Assembly (NCBI RefSeq): GCF_003996965.1
Contig: NZ_QWDM01000001.1
Span: 372,001-436,000, forward strand
DNA from: Flavobacterium cupreum
GTDB taxonomy: Bacteria > Bacteroidota > Bacteroidia > Flavobacteriales > Flavobacteriaceae
DNA: 64,000 bases
Direction: 5' to 3'
A program made the translations under genes and the position numbers. Of the stretch, positions 24,088 to 33,777 are shown one piece after another (within the stretch, counting starts at the first letter, position 1; each line of letters starts with the position of its first letter). The notes beneath the pieces were generated by a model. That model saw only the letters and a program-made list of their open reading frames with translations, did not search any database and was not told the DNA's origin.

Positions 24088-25311
24088 TTATTTATTCAAC
24101 TCAATTGCGCTTAACAAAAATGCTCCAATACCTATTGCACCATTTTCTTTTGTCTTTGCAGTCAGGTAATAATCATTGGTGCCATCGCGAAACGGTTTCC
24201 CTCCCAGCCCGACATTGGAAGAAACATTCAGAATAGTTATTTCTCCTTTTTTATCCACTTTTACAAATTCTTTTACAAAACTCTCAAAAGATTTTTGGGC
24301 TGTTTTTTTATAGGATGATGGCAAATATCCTTTGTCTGCCCCTTTTGCAAAGGCATAAATAATCATTCCTGAAGCGGAGGGTTCAACATAATTCCCAAAT
24401 AACTGAGGTTTATCTGCCACCTGATACCACAAGCCTTCGGGACTCTTGTATTCGTTTACATTTTTGGCAACCTGATTCAGGTATCCGACCAATACTTTGT
24501 ATTTTGGATGTGACTTCGGAAAATAATCCAAAGTTTCTACTAAAGCCATCATGTACCAGCCAATTCCGCGTCCCCAGATCGTTGGCGAGGTTCCGGTTTG
24601 TTTATTGGCCCAGGCAATTGCTTTGCTTTCATCCCAGGCCTGATATTGTAAACCGGTATTTTTATCTGTAATATTATTTTGTGCCAGTTCAAATTGTCTG
24701 GCAATATCGTTTAAGCTTCTTCCTTTCTCATACTTTACGGTAAATTGCGCGTAGAAAGGCTCGCCCATATACAAACCGTCAATCCACATTTGGTCCGGAT
24801 AAATCTGTTTGTGCCAAAATCCTCCGCTTGGTGTTCTTGGCTGGGTTTCGAGCTGATTTCTCAATTGACCCGTAATCTTCAGATAGCGTTGATCTTTTGT
24901 AAGATCGTATAAATTAAACAAGAGTCTTCCCGGGCTTAAGTAATCGATATTGTATTCTTTGATATCGTATTTTTTAAGGTTCCCGGTGCTGTCGATCATT
25001 TCATCAACGTAGTCTTTTATGTACTTGAGGTATTTTTTGTTGTTTGTTTTCTGATATAATTTTTCAAAACCGGACAATACAAAACCCATTTTATAATCCC
25101 ACTTGGGTTTGTCATTACCATCCAGCTGCCAGGCATTCGGGTATTGATTTAAAATCGAAAGTGCTGTTCTTTCCGACCATTTTAATTGATAGGAAATCCC
25201 CCCTTTTTCTGAATCATCCTGCTGCTGCGCCGTTGTTTTACCACTAAAAATCAGCAGTAAAACAACTAGGCATTTTATAAAATTGATTTTTATACAGACC
25301 GATTTAAACAT
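24088..25311 (-). CDS. GH105 unsaturated rhamnogalacturonyl hydrolase-type protein (copy 3)
   Basis: A 407-residue GH105 protein, the most divergent of the three. Its signal peptide (KCLVVLLLIFSGKTTAQQQ) has no lipobox Cys, so it is probably free in the periplasm, unlike the other two. The catalytic motif is MWIDGLYMGEPFYAQF, and SPTIWGRGIGWYMMALVETL corresponds to the other conserved block. The gene lies 4 bp after DUF4861. Three neighbouring GH105 enzymes suggest division of labour between rhamnogalacturonan and homogalacturonan fragments. Confidence 0.92.
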   Translation of the reverse strand: MFKSVCIKINFIKCLVVLLLIFSGKTTAQQQDDSEKGGISYQLKWSERTALSILNQYPNAWQLDGNDKPKWDYKMGFVLSGFEKLYQKTNNKKYLKYIKDYVDEMIDSTGNLKKYDIKEYNIDYLSPGRLLFNLYDLTKDQRYLKITGQLRNQLETQPRTPSGGFWHKQIYPDQMWIDGLYMGEPFYAQFTVKYEKGRSLNDIARQFELAQNNITDKNTGLQYQAWDESKAIAWANKQTGTSPTIWGRGIGWYMMALVETLDYFPKSHPKYKVLVGYLNQVAKNVNEYKSPEGLWYQVADKPQLFGNYVEPSASGMIIYAFAKGADKGYLPSSYKKTAQKSFESFVKEFVKVDKKGEITILNVSSNVGLGGKPFRDGTNDYYLTAKTKENGAIGIGAFLLSAIELNK

Positions 25312-25315
25312 ACGC

Positions 25316-26281
25316 TTACATTTTACCTTTTTTGTTTAGTATTTCTAATTTTTCGTTCAGGTATTTTACAAATTCTTCCTGTGTTTTAATGCCGTTTACT
25401 TCCTGTTCCCAGGCGCCCAAAAGGTAAAATGAAGTCGATTTGGTTGTGGGTTTGAATACTAGCAAATAATCTAAATCTGTATCTTGAATAGTTTCAATCG
25501 TACTTACCTGGTAGAAAATCGCCATTCCAAGTTTATCCGGAACTAATGATTGCTGGCCGTACGTGGCCAGATACGCCCATTTTTTATTTTTGCTTTCTTT
25601 TTTAAGCAATTCGGTATTTTTCTGTTTTACGATTCCGGTACAAATTCCCTGAATGGCTTTGGATGCTTTTATGGTATGCTGTGTATAAAGCTGATCCGGT
25701 TTAATGGTCAGTTCTGAGGTGAAATTGATTTTATCAGCCGCTGTTTTCCATCCGTAATAATCAATTTTTACCACCGATTCGTTGGTTTTATTGCTCACAT
25801 AAGCGATTGTTGAATCGACTTCACGGAAGTGTAATTTCTCCTTGTTCAGGTAACGATCGATGGATCCGATTCCGATTCCTTTTCCGGCTTTCAGGATATC
25901 TGCTCCCCAATCGCTCATTTCGTGGTACGAATCGAAATTATCCTGTCCTACTTTGGGTAAGATATTCTCCGAAGTTTTCTTTCCGAAAATGTCAATTGCA
26001 TTTCTCCAGTCTAAATACAAACGGTAACCAATTCTGTTATTTTCCCATCCCGGGCCTTCATAACGAATATCAAAGGAGTGATCGGTATGTTCCGGAGATA
26101 GTTTTAGTTTATCTGTATTTTTAAAAACTGTACCGCCAATATATTTGCGGCCTTCCCACTTTCCGTCCGTTTTTGCTGAAATTTCAGCATAGGTTTTAGC
26201 TGTTTTTATATCGTATTTTTGGGCATTTGCGGCAGTAAAACCTAATAAAAATAATGTTGCTATTTTAATTTTTGCTTTCAT
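25316..26281 (-). CDS. DUF4861 family secreted protein
   Basis: A 321-residue protein with the signal peptide MKAKIKIATLFLLGFTAANA. The region with GPGWENNRIGYRLYLDWRNA and FDSYHEMSDWGADILKAGKG matches the DUF4861 family found beside pectin and other uronate-polysaccharide genes in Bacteroidota. The activity is not established for this family. The predicted fold is beta-rich, and the conserved Arg, Tyr, Asp and Trp residues would suit carbohydrate binding or catalysis. It is located between GH105 copy 3 and the esterase, with gaps of 4 and 11 bp. Confidence 0.82.
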   Translation of the reverse strand: MKAKIKIATLFLLGFTAANAQKYDIKTAKTYAEISAKTDGKWEGRKYIGGTVFKNTDKLKLSPEHTDHSFDIRYEGPGWENNRIGYRLYLDWRNAIDIFGKKTSENILPKVGQDNFDSYHEMSDWGADILKAGKGIGIGSIDRYLNKEKLHFREVDSTIAYVSNKTNESVVKIDYYGWKTAADKINFTSELTIKPDQLYTQHTIKASKAIQGICTGIVKQKNTELLKKESKNKKWAYLATYGQQSLVPDKLGMAIFYQVSTIETIQDTDLDYLLVFKPTTKSTSFYLLGAWEQEVNGIKTQEEFVKYLNEKLEILNKKGKM

Positions 26282-26292
26282 TATAGGGTAAA

Positions 26293-27234
26293 TTATTTAA
26301 AAATTGTATTTAAAAACTGTGTTGTACAAACCACTGTTTCACCAAACCAGGGTTGAAAAAACCAAAAGGAATGTGGTGAATTCTCCAGTGTTTTAACCTC
26401 ATTATAAATCTTATTCTGATTTAAAATGGCAATCATATCGTTTCTTCCGGCATGAAATCTTTCGAAACTGCTGTTTATAAAAAGCACCGGTGCCGTATTT
26501 TTGTTTGTATGGCTTAAAGCCGAGGCCTTTTTCCAGTTTTCCGGATTTTCTTCATACGTGCCATTCAGCCAGAAAGCGGCCATTTCCCCTTCTTTTGATT
26601 CGGGATGCTTAAAAGCCAGAACACCGTCTATGTCGATAATTGCATTTACTGCTGAAGAGGATTTGCTTGTGTTCGCTGCATCCTCAAAAGCCGGATTTCC
26701 ATTTGTTGTACCGATCAAAGCTGCCATTTGTCCGCCCGAAGAGCATCCCAAAACCGCAATTTTGCCCGGATCTACACGGAATCTTTTTGCATTATCTTTT
26801 ATAAACCGGATCGCATTTTTTACATCATAAATCCCTTCCGGATATTTTGCTTCTGTTGATAATCTGTATTCGATGGAAAAACAAGAATATCCTTTTGAAG
26901 CTATTCCCTGTGCCAGCTCGTGCATTTGGTTTTTATTTCCGGATCTCCAGCCTCCTCCATGAATCAGGATTACAGCGGGATTTAATTTTTTGTTTATATT
27001 TAAAAAGGCATCAAAATGTAAGTGCCTGCTTTTGTTGCGGTCATAAACCACCTCATTCAGCTGATTGACATTTAGATTTTTTTCTGCCCTGGCAATTGTG
27101 ATAAAGGGATACGAACTTATTAATTTGGTATAGGTACTTTTTACGGTGTAGGAAGTATCTGCAAGGTGTTGACTTCGAGCATCGATGGCTGTTAAAAACA
27201 AGACTACAAGTACTACTATTTTTTTCATCTTCAA
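26293..27234 (-). CDS. secreted alpha/beta-hydrolase, probable pectin-related esterase
   Basis: A 313-residue alpha/beta-hydrolase with a signal peptide (MKMKKIVVLVVLFLTAIDAR). It has the oxyanion motif HGGGW and the nucleophile elbow GCSSGGQ. A histidine near the C-terminus (ENSPHSFWFFQPW) completes the triad. This is the BD-FAE/CE10-like group, which removes acetyl or feruloyl groups. It is the first gene after susD, separated by a 90-bp gap with a hairpin. Acetyl removal from pectin is likely from the context. Confidence 0.85.
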   Translation of the reverse strand: MKMKKIVVLVVLFLTAIDARSQHLADTSYTVKSTYTKLISSYPFITIARAEKNLNVNQLNEVVYDRNKSRHLHFDAFLNINKKLNPAVILIHGGGWRSGNKNQMHELAQGIASKGYSCFSIEYRLSTEAKYPEGIYDVKNAIRFIKDNAKRFRVDPGKIAVLGCSSGGQMAALIGTTNGNPAFEDAANTSKSSSAVNAIIDIDGVLAFKHPESKEGEMAAFWLNGTYEENPENWKKASALSHTNKNTAPVLFINSSFERFHAGRNDMIAILNQNKIYNEVKTLENSPHSFWFFQPWFGETVVCTTQFLNTIFK

Positions 27235-27252
27235 TTTCTTATTTTAGTTAAG

Positions 27253-27282
27253 AAAGGAGCCTGACCATGTTCAGACTCCTTT
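27253..27282 (-). other. hairpin between susD and the downstream enzyme genes
   Basis: AAAGGAG-C-CTGA (27253-27264) pairs with TCAG-A-CTCCTTT (27271-27282), with a single mismatch and a 6-nt loop. It lies just after susD on the minus strand. It may partly terminate transcription or protect the susCD message. Confidence 0.55.
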
Positions 27283-27324
27283 TTAACTGCTTCAAAAAAA
27301 CTAATAATTCAAAATTACAAATTA

Positions 27325-28998
27325 CTAATATCCGGGATTTTGTGGAAAATCTTTATTTTGATTTAAGTCCAGTGCCGTTTGAGGGATTGGTCTTAAAATT
27401 TTCAACTGTCCGCCTACGCCAACAAAGTTTGCGGCCTTAATTTTATAATTATACGCTGAAGCTCTGGCCACTAATGTTCCGGTACGTTTTAAATCGAACC
27501 AGCGTTTGTATTCTCCCACCAGTTCTCTTCCTCTTTCATCTAAAATATAATCGATGTTGAATTGTCCGATTGTTGCATTGGCTACTCCGGCTCTTCTTCT
27601 CACCTCGTTTAAACGGTCTAAACCTGTTGTTGGTACCCCTGCTTTTAAATAGGCTTCTGCAGCAATTAAATATGTTTCGCCCAATCTGGCCAAAATAATA
27701 TCTCTTGTACTCACAGGACCTGTACTGGATGGTGTTGTTGGATCCGGGTCATCGAATTTCTTTACCGGGATGGTATAACAGTCACGGTTATCGATCAAAG
27801 TATGTGCTGCATCGTATTCTCCCCATGGATGATATACAAAAGTGGCTGCTTTTCTGGATGCGTTAGCTGTTTCCCATGCTAATCTGTCTGCAGGTGTAAA
27901 CCATTTCGGCTCGTAAAAATGTCTCACTTTTAAGGCAGCTGGATTTGCACTTCTGTAATACGGGAAATAAAGAATTGTTTTCGTTTGTCCGTTGTTGGTC
28001 TCAGGACCTTCCAGAATTTCAGTCATAAAAGTAGCATCCCATCTTTTATCACCCTTTTCATATAAACTCAAAGCATAAGCTGTCGGGCATAAGTTGTAGC
28101 TTCTTAATGGTGCACCCGTTTCTGCTCCCCCCAAATAAGGGCCAAAATAGTAAAACTGGTTATTTCCTAATTTTGTCGGATCTGTACTTGTTGACGCTTT
28201 GTCGTATTGAACAGAAAAGATCGTTTCTGCATTTAAATCGTTTCCGGGTTTAAATAACTGATCGAAAGCAAGACCTAAGGTTTGTCCGGCAATAGCTGCG
28301 TCAGCATAAGCTGCTGCTTTTGAGAAATCATCAGGCTTGCCAAATGTTTCGTATCCTCTGGTTAAATAAACTTTAGCCAGTAAATCATTTACGGCTCTTT
28401 TGTTTACTTTTCCGGAAGTGCTGTAGGCAGAAGTCCCGACACTAGCTAAGGCAGCGTCTAAATCTCCGATAATTTTTGTGTACACTTCTTCTGCGGTATT
28501 TCTTTTAAAAGATAAAACAGGACTCGTGATATGCTCGTCTACGATGGCAACGCCTCCATAGGTCTGTACCAGTAAAAAATAGGCCTGTGCTCTTAAAAAT
28601 CTGGCTTCTCCTACTAAAGTATTTAAGTTGGGAGTCTGTTCGGTTATACCCGAATAGTAAATTGTTTTATTTACCGATTGGATTAACTGATAACAAGGAC
28701 GGTACAAATCAGCTACGTTATCTGCTGTCGGGATTAAAAGCGTGTATTGGCTTAAACCTGCCGGTTCCGGTGTTCTTCCTTCAGCATACATGTCTGTTCC
28801 TGATTCAAACAACCACGGATTTCCTCCGTAGATACTTTTTAACCAGGCGTAATTTGAGTTGACCAATAACTGAAATCCTGATGCGGTTTTATAGGTTTGG
28901 TCTGCCGGTACGTTCGAAAGGCTTTCTTCTTCAATATAATCGCTGCAAGAGCTTAAAGCAGCTAGCATAATTCCTACTAATATAATTATTTTTTTCAT
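27325..28998 (-). CDS. SusD/RagB-family glycan-binding lipoprotein
   Basis: A 557-residue outer-membrane lipoprotein. The signal MKKIIILVGIMLAALSSCSD has the lipobox LSSC. The N-terminal part has the TPR-rich SusD core (GEARFLRAQAYFLLVQTYGG), and the C-terminal part has RDIILARLGETYLIAAEAYL and ILDERGRELVGEYKRWFDLK, both hallmarks of SusD. It caps the SusC channel and binds pectin-derived oligosaccharides at the cell surface. It lies 12 bp after susC, as usual. Confidence 0.95.
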   Translation of the reverse strand: MKKIIILVGIMLAALSSCSDYIEEESLSNVPADQTYKTASGFQLLVNSNYAWLKSIYGGNPWLFESGTDMYAEGRTPEPAGLSQYTLLIPTADNVADLYRPCYQLIQSVNKTIYYSGITEQTPNLNTLVGEARFLRAQAYFLLVQTYGGVAIVDEHITSPVLSFKRNTAEEVYTKIIGDLDAALASVGTSAYSTSGKVNKRAVNDLLAKVYLTRGYETFGKPDDFSKAAAYADAAIAGQTLGLAFDQLFKPGNDLNAETIFSVQYDKASTSTDPTKLGNNQFYYFGPYLGGAETGAPLRSYNLCPTAYALSLYEKGDKRWDATFMTEILEGPETNNGQTKTILYFPYYRSANPAALKVRHFYEPKWFTPADRLAWETANASRKAATFVYHPWGEYDAAHTLIDNRDCYTIPVKKFDDPDPTTPSSTGPVSTRDIILARLGETYLIAAEAYLKAGVPTTGLDRLNEVRRRAGVANATIGQFNIDYILDERGRELVGEYKRWFDLKRTGTLVARASAYNYKIKAANFVGVGGQLKILRPIPQTALDLNQNKDFPQNPGY

Positions 28999-29010
28999 TT
29001 GATGTCTTAA

Positions 29011-32000
29011 TTAAAATTTAACACTTATTCCCAACTGCGTAGTCACTGATGCCGGACGGTTTACTCCGAAAGTAGATGCAGCCCATTCCGGATCATATCC
29101 ATCAAAATCTGTGAATACAAATGGATCTAAAACATTTACATAAATTCTCAGGTTGCTCATTTTAAGTCTTTTTAATAACTCTGTATTGAATGTGTATCCC
29201 AAAGATATATTTTTAATTTTCACATAAGAAACATCTCTGTAATACCCGAATAAAGAAGTCCAGTACGCTCCTGCACCAGTGGCAACCGGTCCCGGTCTTG
29301 GGTTTGTATTATTCGCATTCGACTCAATACCTGCTCCGTTTGTTGGAATAAAGTAATCCATTGCTAATTTCTGGCGTCCTCTGTCGCTGACATCGGCAAA
29401 ATTTTGGTGAAAAGTACTCAAAACGGTTTGTCCCTGACTTGCCAATACCGAAAAGTTGAAATCAAAATTCCCTACTGTTAATTTAGAGTATAAACTTCCC
29501 TGCCAGTCCGGATTTACGTTTCCGATTATAGTTCTGTCATCACTATTAAATTTACCATCATTATTCAGGTCCTTTGGTTTTGCCTGACCAGGCAGCATGT
29601 TATAAGTTGCCGCTTCTGCCTTCTGGCTTTCCTGCCATACCCCATCATATACATAATTGTAATTAGGGTTTAACTCTGATCCTAAAAATAATTTATTTCC
29701 AACATCACTAACCTTATCCTGGTTGTAGATGGATTCCAGTTTATTTACGTTTTTAGTAAAAGTAAAAGTAGTTTCCCAGCTTACGAAGTCACTCTTAATA
29801 ATTTTAGTTGTTAATAAAGCTTCGATACCTTTATTGCTTACAGAACCCACGTTGGCAAAAGTATTTTTATATCCTGCTTCAAGAGGTAATTCCTGCTTGT
29901 AAATTAACTTATCTGATAATCTGTCATACACATCAACACTACCCGAAATTCTGTTTTTTAAGAACCCAAAATCAAGTCCGAAGTTAAGTTCTCTCGTTTT
30001 TTCCCAGGTTAATTCCTGATTCGCCAGGTTTTCTGTCTGCCAGCCTGAAACTACATTCGCTCCGTTGGCATAAAAAGTCTGCTGGTTCAATAAAGCCTGA
30101 GAAGTGTAAGGCGCTACGTTATCATTTCCTGTATATCCTAAACTCGCACGTAGTTTTAAGTCTGAAATGACAGTACTGTTTTCTAAGAACGACTCTTTGT
30201 TGATTTTCCATCCTAAGGCTACAGAAGGGAAACTCTGCCATTTATTGCCTTCCGACAAAACAGATGATCCGTCCCATCTGGAAGAAGCCGTTAATAAATA
30301 TTTATCTCTGAATGTATAATTTAAACGAACGGCATACGAACTCAATGTATTTTTTTGATAGCCGGAATTTATGTTGTAACTCGTCTGAACTCCGGATCCC
30401 ATATTATTTGATCCTGTATTAAAAGGTTGATTGTTAGAATACAAATAAGAAGTTTCATCTGTGTTAGAATATAAACTTTGTAATAATAATACGCTAAAAT
30501 CATGTACTTCAGCAAAAGTCTTTTTCAAATCAATCTGGTTATCCCAGGTGTAATTGAAATTGTTGAAGTTTTTAATCGATGCTGAGTTTTTTCCGTTTAA
30601 GGTAACCCCTGCATTCGTTTGTGCACCATATCCGGTGCTTGTCACTGTATTTTCTATTCCTGCAGCAAATGTGGTTTTAAAAGAAAGCCATTTTAAGGGC
30701 TGGTACTGAAAGAATACGTTACCTACGGATTGCCATGTTTTTTCGGTTTGGGAAGAATTGGCAATCTCCATTAACGGGTTTACGGCACTCGTTTTATTAA
30801 TTGCCCACGAACCATCAGGATACGTTAGTTTTCCAGGAAGAAAAAACAAATTTCCTACTTGTTCATTTCCGGCAGCATCGACAGCCCATGGAGACATTAG
30901 CGGACTAAGTCTGAAAGCGTCCTGCATCGCTAAATCACTTCCCAGTTGTGTTGAAACTCTGGCAATAGTGATGTTGGCACCTGTTGTGAATTTGTCGTTT
31001 ATCTTGTGATTTAATCCTAATTTAAAAGAATATTTATCGGTTGAATCGTTGTCAATAAGTCCTTCATCACTTTGTATTCCAAAACCTAAATTATAACTTA
31101 AACCTGAATCAGAACGTCCTGAAACATTCAGATAGTTATTTTGGGTCATACCCGTTTTAAGAACCGCATCTGCCCAGTCAAAATTGTAACCGCTGTTGGC
31201 TCTTGATACTAATAGCGGACTTTGATTTCCTGATAATGTTGCCAGCTGTGCCGGAGTCTGAGTTGCAGGTGTTGCACTCATGTAAGCAACCTGGTGAAAT
31301 TTCCACCACTCTTCCCCATTCATCATTTTCGGAAGTCTTGCCGCTTCTCTTGTACCATAAGATGAGTCAAAAGTTACATTGATTCCGGATTTTACGTTTG
31401 CACCGCTTTTTGTAGTTACAATGATAACACCACTAGCCCCTCTTGAACCGTAAATCGCGGCAGAAGAGGCATCTTTTAAAACATCCATTCTTGAGATATC
31501 CTGTGGATTAAGGAAATCGATGTTATCAACCGGAACACCGTCTACAACATATAAAGGAGAAGATCCTACCAAAGAGTTATTTCCTCTGATTACCACTTTA
31601 AACCCATCACCGGCGCGTCCTGAAGAAGATGTAATGCTAACCCCCGGTGTGCTTCCCTGAATGGCTTCCAGGGCACTGGTTGTATTTCTTTCGCTAATCG
31701 TTGCCGCACTAATGGTGCTTACTGAACCTGTTAAGTCTGTCTTTTTTACGGTTCCGTATCCCACAACAACCACTTCATTTAAGGAATTCGACTGCTCTGC
31801 AAGGCTCACGTTTACCTTAGATTTCCCGGCTACACTTACTTCCTGTGTCTGAAAACCCAAATAGGTAATAACCAATATGGCTTTGTTATTGCTAACATTC
31901 AATTTAAAACTTCCTTCAAAATCTGTTGAAGTTCCGTTTTTAGTTCCTTTTTCCTGAATATTTACTCCCGGAAGTGATAATCCTGTCGCATCTGTAATTT

Positions 32001-32115
32001 TACCCTCAATCACTGTAGACTGAGCGCTTACGGTGTTACTTAACAGGAAATTCAGGAAAAATAAAAATACCACATTGTATTTTATTTTTTTCTTTGATAG
32101 TTCTTTAATGTTCAT
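29011..32115 (-). CDS. SusC/RagA-family TonB-dependent outer membrane transporter
   Basis: A 1034-residue TonB-dependent transporter. After the signal peptide (ending NTVSAQS) comes a carboxypeptidase-D-like domain (EGKITDATGLSLPGVNIQEK), then the SusC motif EVVVVGYGTVKKTDLTGSV that includes the TonB box, a plug domain (PLYVVDGVPVDNIDFLNPQD) and a long beta-barrel ending in TQLGISVKF. It imports pectin oligosaccharides with SusD. It follows the first GH28 gene by 36 bp, so it is read from the same operator-controlled promoter. Confidence 0.96.
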   Translation of the reverse strand: MNIKELSKKKIKYNVVFLFFLNFLLSNTVSAQSTVIEGKITDATGLSLPGVNIQEKGTKNGTSTDFEGSFKLNVSNNKAILVITYLGFQTQEVSVAGKSKVNVSLAEQSNSLNEVVVVGYGTVKKTDLTGSVSTISAATISERNTTSALEAIQGSTPGVSITSSSGRAGDGFKVVIRGNNSLVGSSPLYVVDGVPVDNIDFLNPQDISRMDVLKDASSAAIYGSRGASGVIIVTTKSGANVKSGINVTFDSSYGTREAARLPKMMNGEEWWKFHQVAYMSATPATQTPAQLATLSGNQSPLLVSRANSGYNFDWADAVLKTGMTQNNYLNVSGRSDSGLSYNLGFGIQSDEGLIDNDSTDKYSFKLGLNHKINDKFTTGANITIARVSTQLGSDLAMQDAFRLSPLMSPWAVDAAGNEQVGNLFFLPGKLTYPDGSWAINKTSAVNPLMEIANSSQTEKTWQSVGNVFFQYQPLKWLSFKTTFAAGIENTVTSTGYGAQTNAGVTLNGKNSASIKNFNNFNYTWDNQIDLKKTFAEVHDFSVLLLQSLYSNTDETSYLYSNNQPFNTGSNNMGSGVQTSYNINSGYQKNTLSSYAVRLNYTFRDKYLLTASSRWDGSSVLSEGNKWQSFPSVALGWKINKESFLENSTVISDLKLRASLGYTGNDNVAPYTSQALLNQQTFYANGANVVSGWQTENLANQELTWEKTRELNFGLDFGFLKNRISGSVDVYDRLSDKLIYKQELPLEAGYKNTFANVGSVSNKGIEALLTTKIIKSDFVSWETTFTFTKNVNKLESIYNQDKVSDVGNKLFLGSELNPNYNYVYDGVWQESQKAEAATYNMLPGQAKPKDLNNDGKFNSDDRTIIGNVNPDWQGSLYSKLTVGNFDFNFSVLASQGQTVLSTFHQNFADVSDRGRQKLAMDYFIPTNGAGIESNANNTNPRPGPVATGAGAYWTSLFGYYRDVSYVKIKNISLGYTFNTELLKRLKMSNLRIYVNVLDPFVFTDFDGYDPEWAASTFGVNRPASVTTQLGISVKF

Positions 32116-32151
32116 AGTTTGTTTAATAGTTTGGTTAATTGATAGTTTTTT

Positions 32152-33591
32152 TTAGTTTTTAATTGATTCTACTTTTTTTCCATTGATATAAGTATTTATA
32201 AAGGTTACATTTTTCACATTTTTAAGTGAATAGACTGAATCTGCTTTTTCAATTACGACATCTTTGAACGTAATATTTTCCACTGGGGATGATGCATAAC
32301 CATCGGCCAGGATTCCATATTTTCCTGCGTTTTTCACTTTGATATTTTCAAGGCTGATATTTCTGATGGCCGGTATAAAATTCCCCTCCTGGCCTCCGTA
32401 TACATTATAGGTCATGGTGGCTAATAAAACACACTCCTTTACGGTTCCCACTTTGAGATTTCTTACATAGATATCTTCTGTTGTTCCGCCACGTTTCGAA
32501 TTGGTTTTGATTCGGATCGCCCGGTCAAGATTTGGACTGTCCATAATGCAATTTTCAACGAACACATTATTGACACCTGCAGATATTTCACTACCCATTA
32601 CGACTCCGCCGTGGCCATCTATCATCTTGCAGTTCTGAACAATGATATTTTTACTTGGAATAGCGACTCTTCTTCCGTCTGCATCCCTTCCGGATTTAAT
32701 GGCGATACAATCGTCTCCAGTATTAAAGGTGCAGTTCCGGATAATTATATTTTGGGAATATTCAGGATCACAACCGTCATTATTAGGTCCGTGGCTGTTT
32801 ACGGTTACGCCGTCAATAATCATATTAGTTGATTTTAGGGGATGTATAACCCAAAAAGGCGCATTAATAATGGTAACATCTTTTATCAGGACTGTATTAC
32901 ATTCGAAGAACTGAATAAAACCAGGTCTCAAATAACGTCCTTCCCCAAAAATCCTTTCGGAAACCGGAACACCTTTTTCGGCCATATCAATCAAAACTTC
33001 ACGGTTTGTCGGATCATTTTGCGACGGAATTCCTTTTTGCCAGCCATAGTTTTTACCTCCTGACCAAATCCACCAGTTCGTACTATTGGCCTGACCGTTA
33101 AGAGTACCTTTACCGGTTATCGCAACATTTGTTTTGTTTTTTGCATATATAAGAGGAGAATAATTCATCAGTTCTGTTCCTTCCCATGAAGTATGAACCA
33201 AAGGATATTCTTTTGCATCTGTACTGAAAAGAATTTCTGCCTGATCTTCTAAGTGCAGATTCACATTGCTTTCTAAATGTATCGGCCCTATCAGGTATTT
33301 CCCGTTTGGAACCAGTACTTTTCCTCCTCCGTTTTTGGTACATTCCTTAATTGCTTTTTCAAAAGCCAGCGTATTAGAAGTTTTGCCGTCTGCTACAGCA
33401 CCAAAATCTTTTACATTATAAGTCTTATCAGAAAAATGCGTCAAAGGGATGCCTTTAATGACTAAATCCATTTTTTTCCAGGGATCAGCTTCAGAAATAC
33501 CGGAAACCTGTTTCGCACAAGACAAAAAAAGCAGGGATATCAAACCGAAAACGGCTGTAATTTTTAATGTTATACACTTATTTGTAATCAT
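32152..33591 (-). CDS. GH28 polygalacturonase-family lipoprotein, first gene of the pectin operon
   Basis: A 479-residue GH28 enzyme. The N-terminus ends in LISLLFLSCAKQVSG, a lipobox (LSCA), so it is probably membrane-anchored. Catalytic motifs: GPNNDGCDPE, TGDDCIAIKSGRD, DGHGGVVMGSE and RAIRIKT. The length and the extra loop with NWWIWSGGKNYGWQKGIPSQ are typical of bacterial exo-polygalacturonases. It is the promoter-proximal gene of the minus-strand operon that continues with susC. A LacI-type operator touches the -7 box of its promoter at 33637-33658. Confidence 0.93.
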   Translation of the reverse strand: MITNKCITLKITAVFGLISLLFLSCAKQVSGISEADPWKKMDLVIKGIPLTHFSDKTYNVKDFGAVADGKTSNTLAFEKAIKECTKNGGGKVLVPNGKYLIGPIHLESNVNLHLEDQAEILFSTDAKEYPLVHTSWEGTELMNYSPLIYAKNKTNVAITGKGTLNGQANSTNWWIWSGGKNYGWQKGIPSQNDPTNREVLIDMAEKGVPVSERIFGEGRYLRPGFIQFFECNTVLIKDVTIINAPFWVIHPLKSTNMIIDGVTVNSHGPNNDGCDPEYSQNIIIRNCTFNTGDDCIAIKSGRDADGRRVAIPSKNIIVQNCKMIDGHGGVVMGSEISAGVNNVFVENCIMDSPNLDRAIRIKTNSKRGGTTEDIYVRNLKVGTVKECVLLATMTYNVYGGQEGNFIPAIRNISLENIKVKNAGKYGILADGYASSPVENITFKDVVIEKADSVYSLKNVKNVTFINTYINGKKVESIKN

Positions 33592-33636
33592 TTAAAGAAA
33601 GTTTTATGATTGGAGGCCAGCAAATGCAACCTTTTA

Positions 33637-33682
33637 TGTAATCGATTACACGAAAGTAAAAAAATAGTTTGATTGCACCAAA
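33637..33682 (-). promoter_or_regulatory. pectin operon promoter with LacI-type operator
   Basis: On the minus strand a TTTG (33679-33682) is followed after 20 bp by TACTTTCG (33651-33658), one mismatch from TAnnTTTG. Directly next is the perfect palindrome TGTAATCGATTACA (33637-33650), which would cover the transcription start. The same order recurs at 44031-44052 and 47047-47068. Confidence 0.8.
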
Positions 33683-33777
33683 TTTATTTCGAAAAAATTT
33701 ATATATTTAATTTTTATTATGAATTATATTTACACTTAATGTAAAAAAAGACATAATTTATTATGATTGTTACATTG

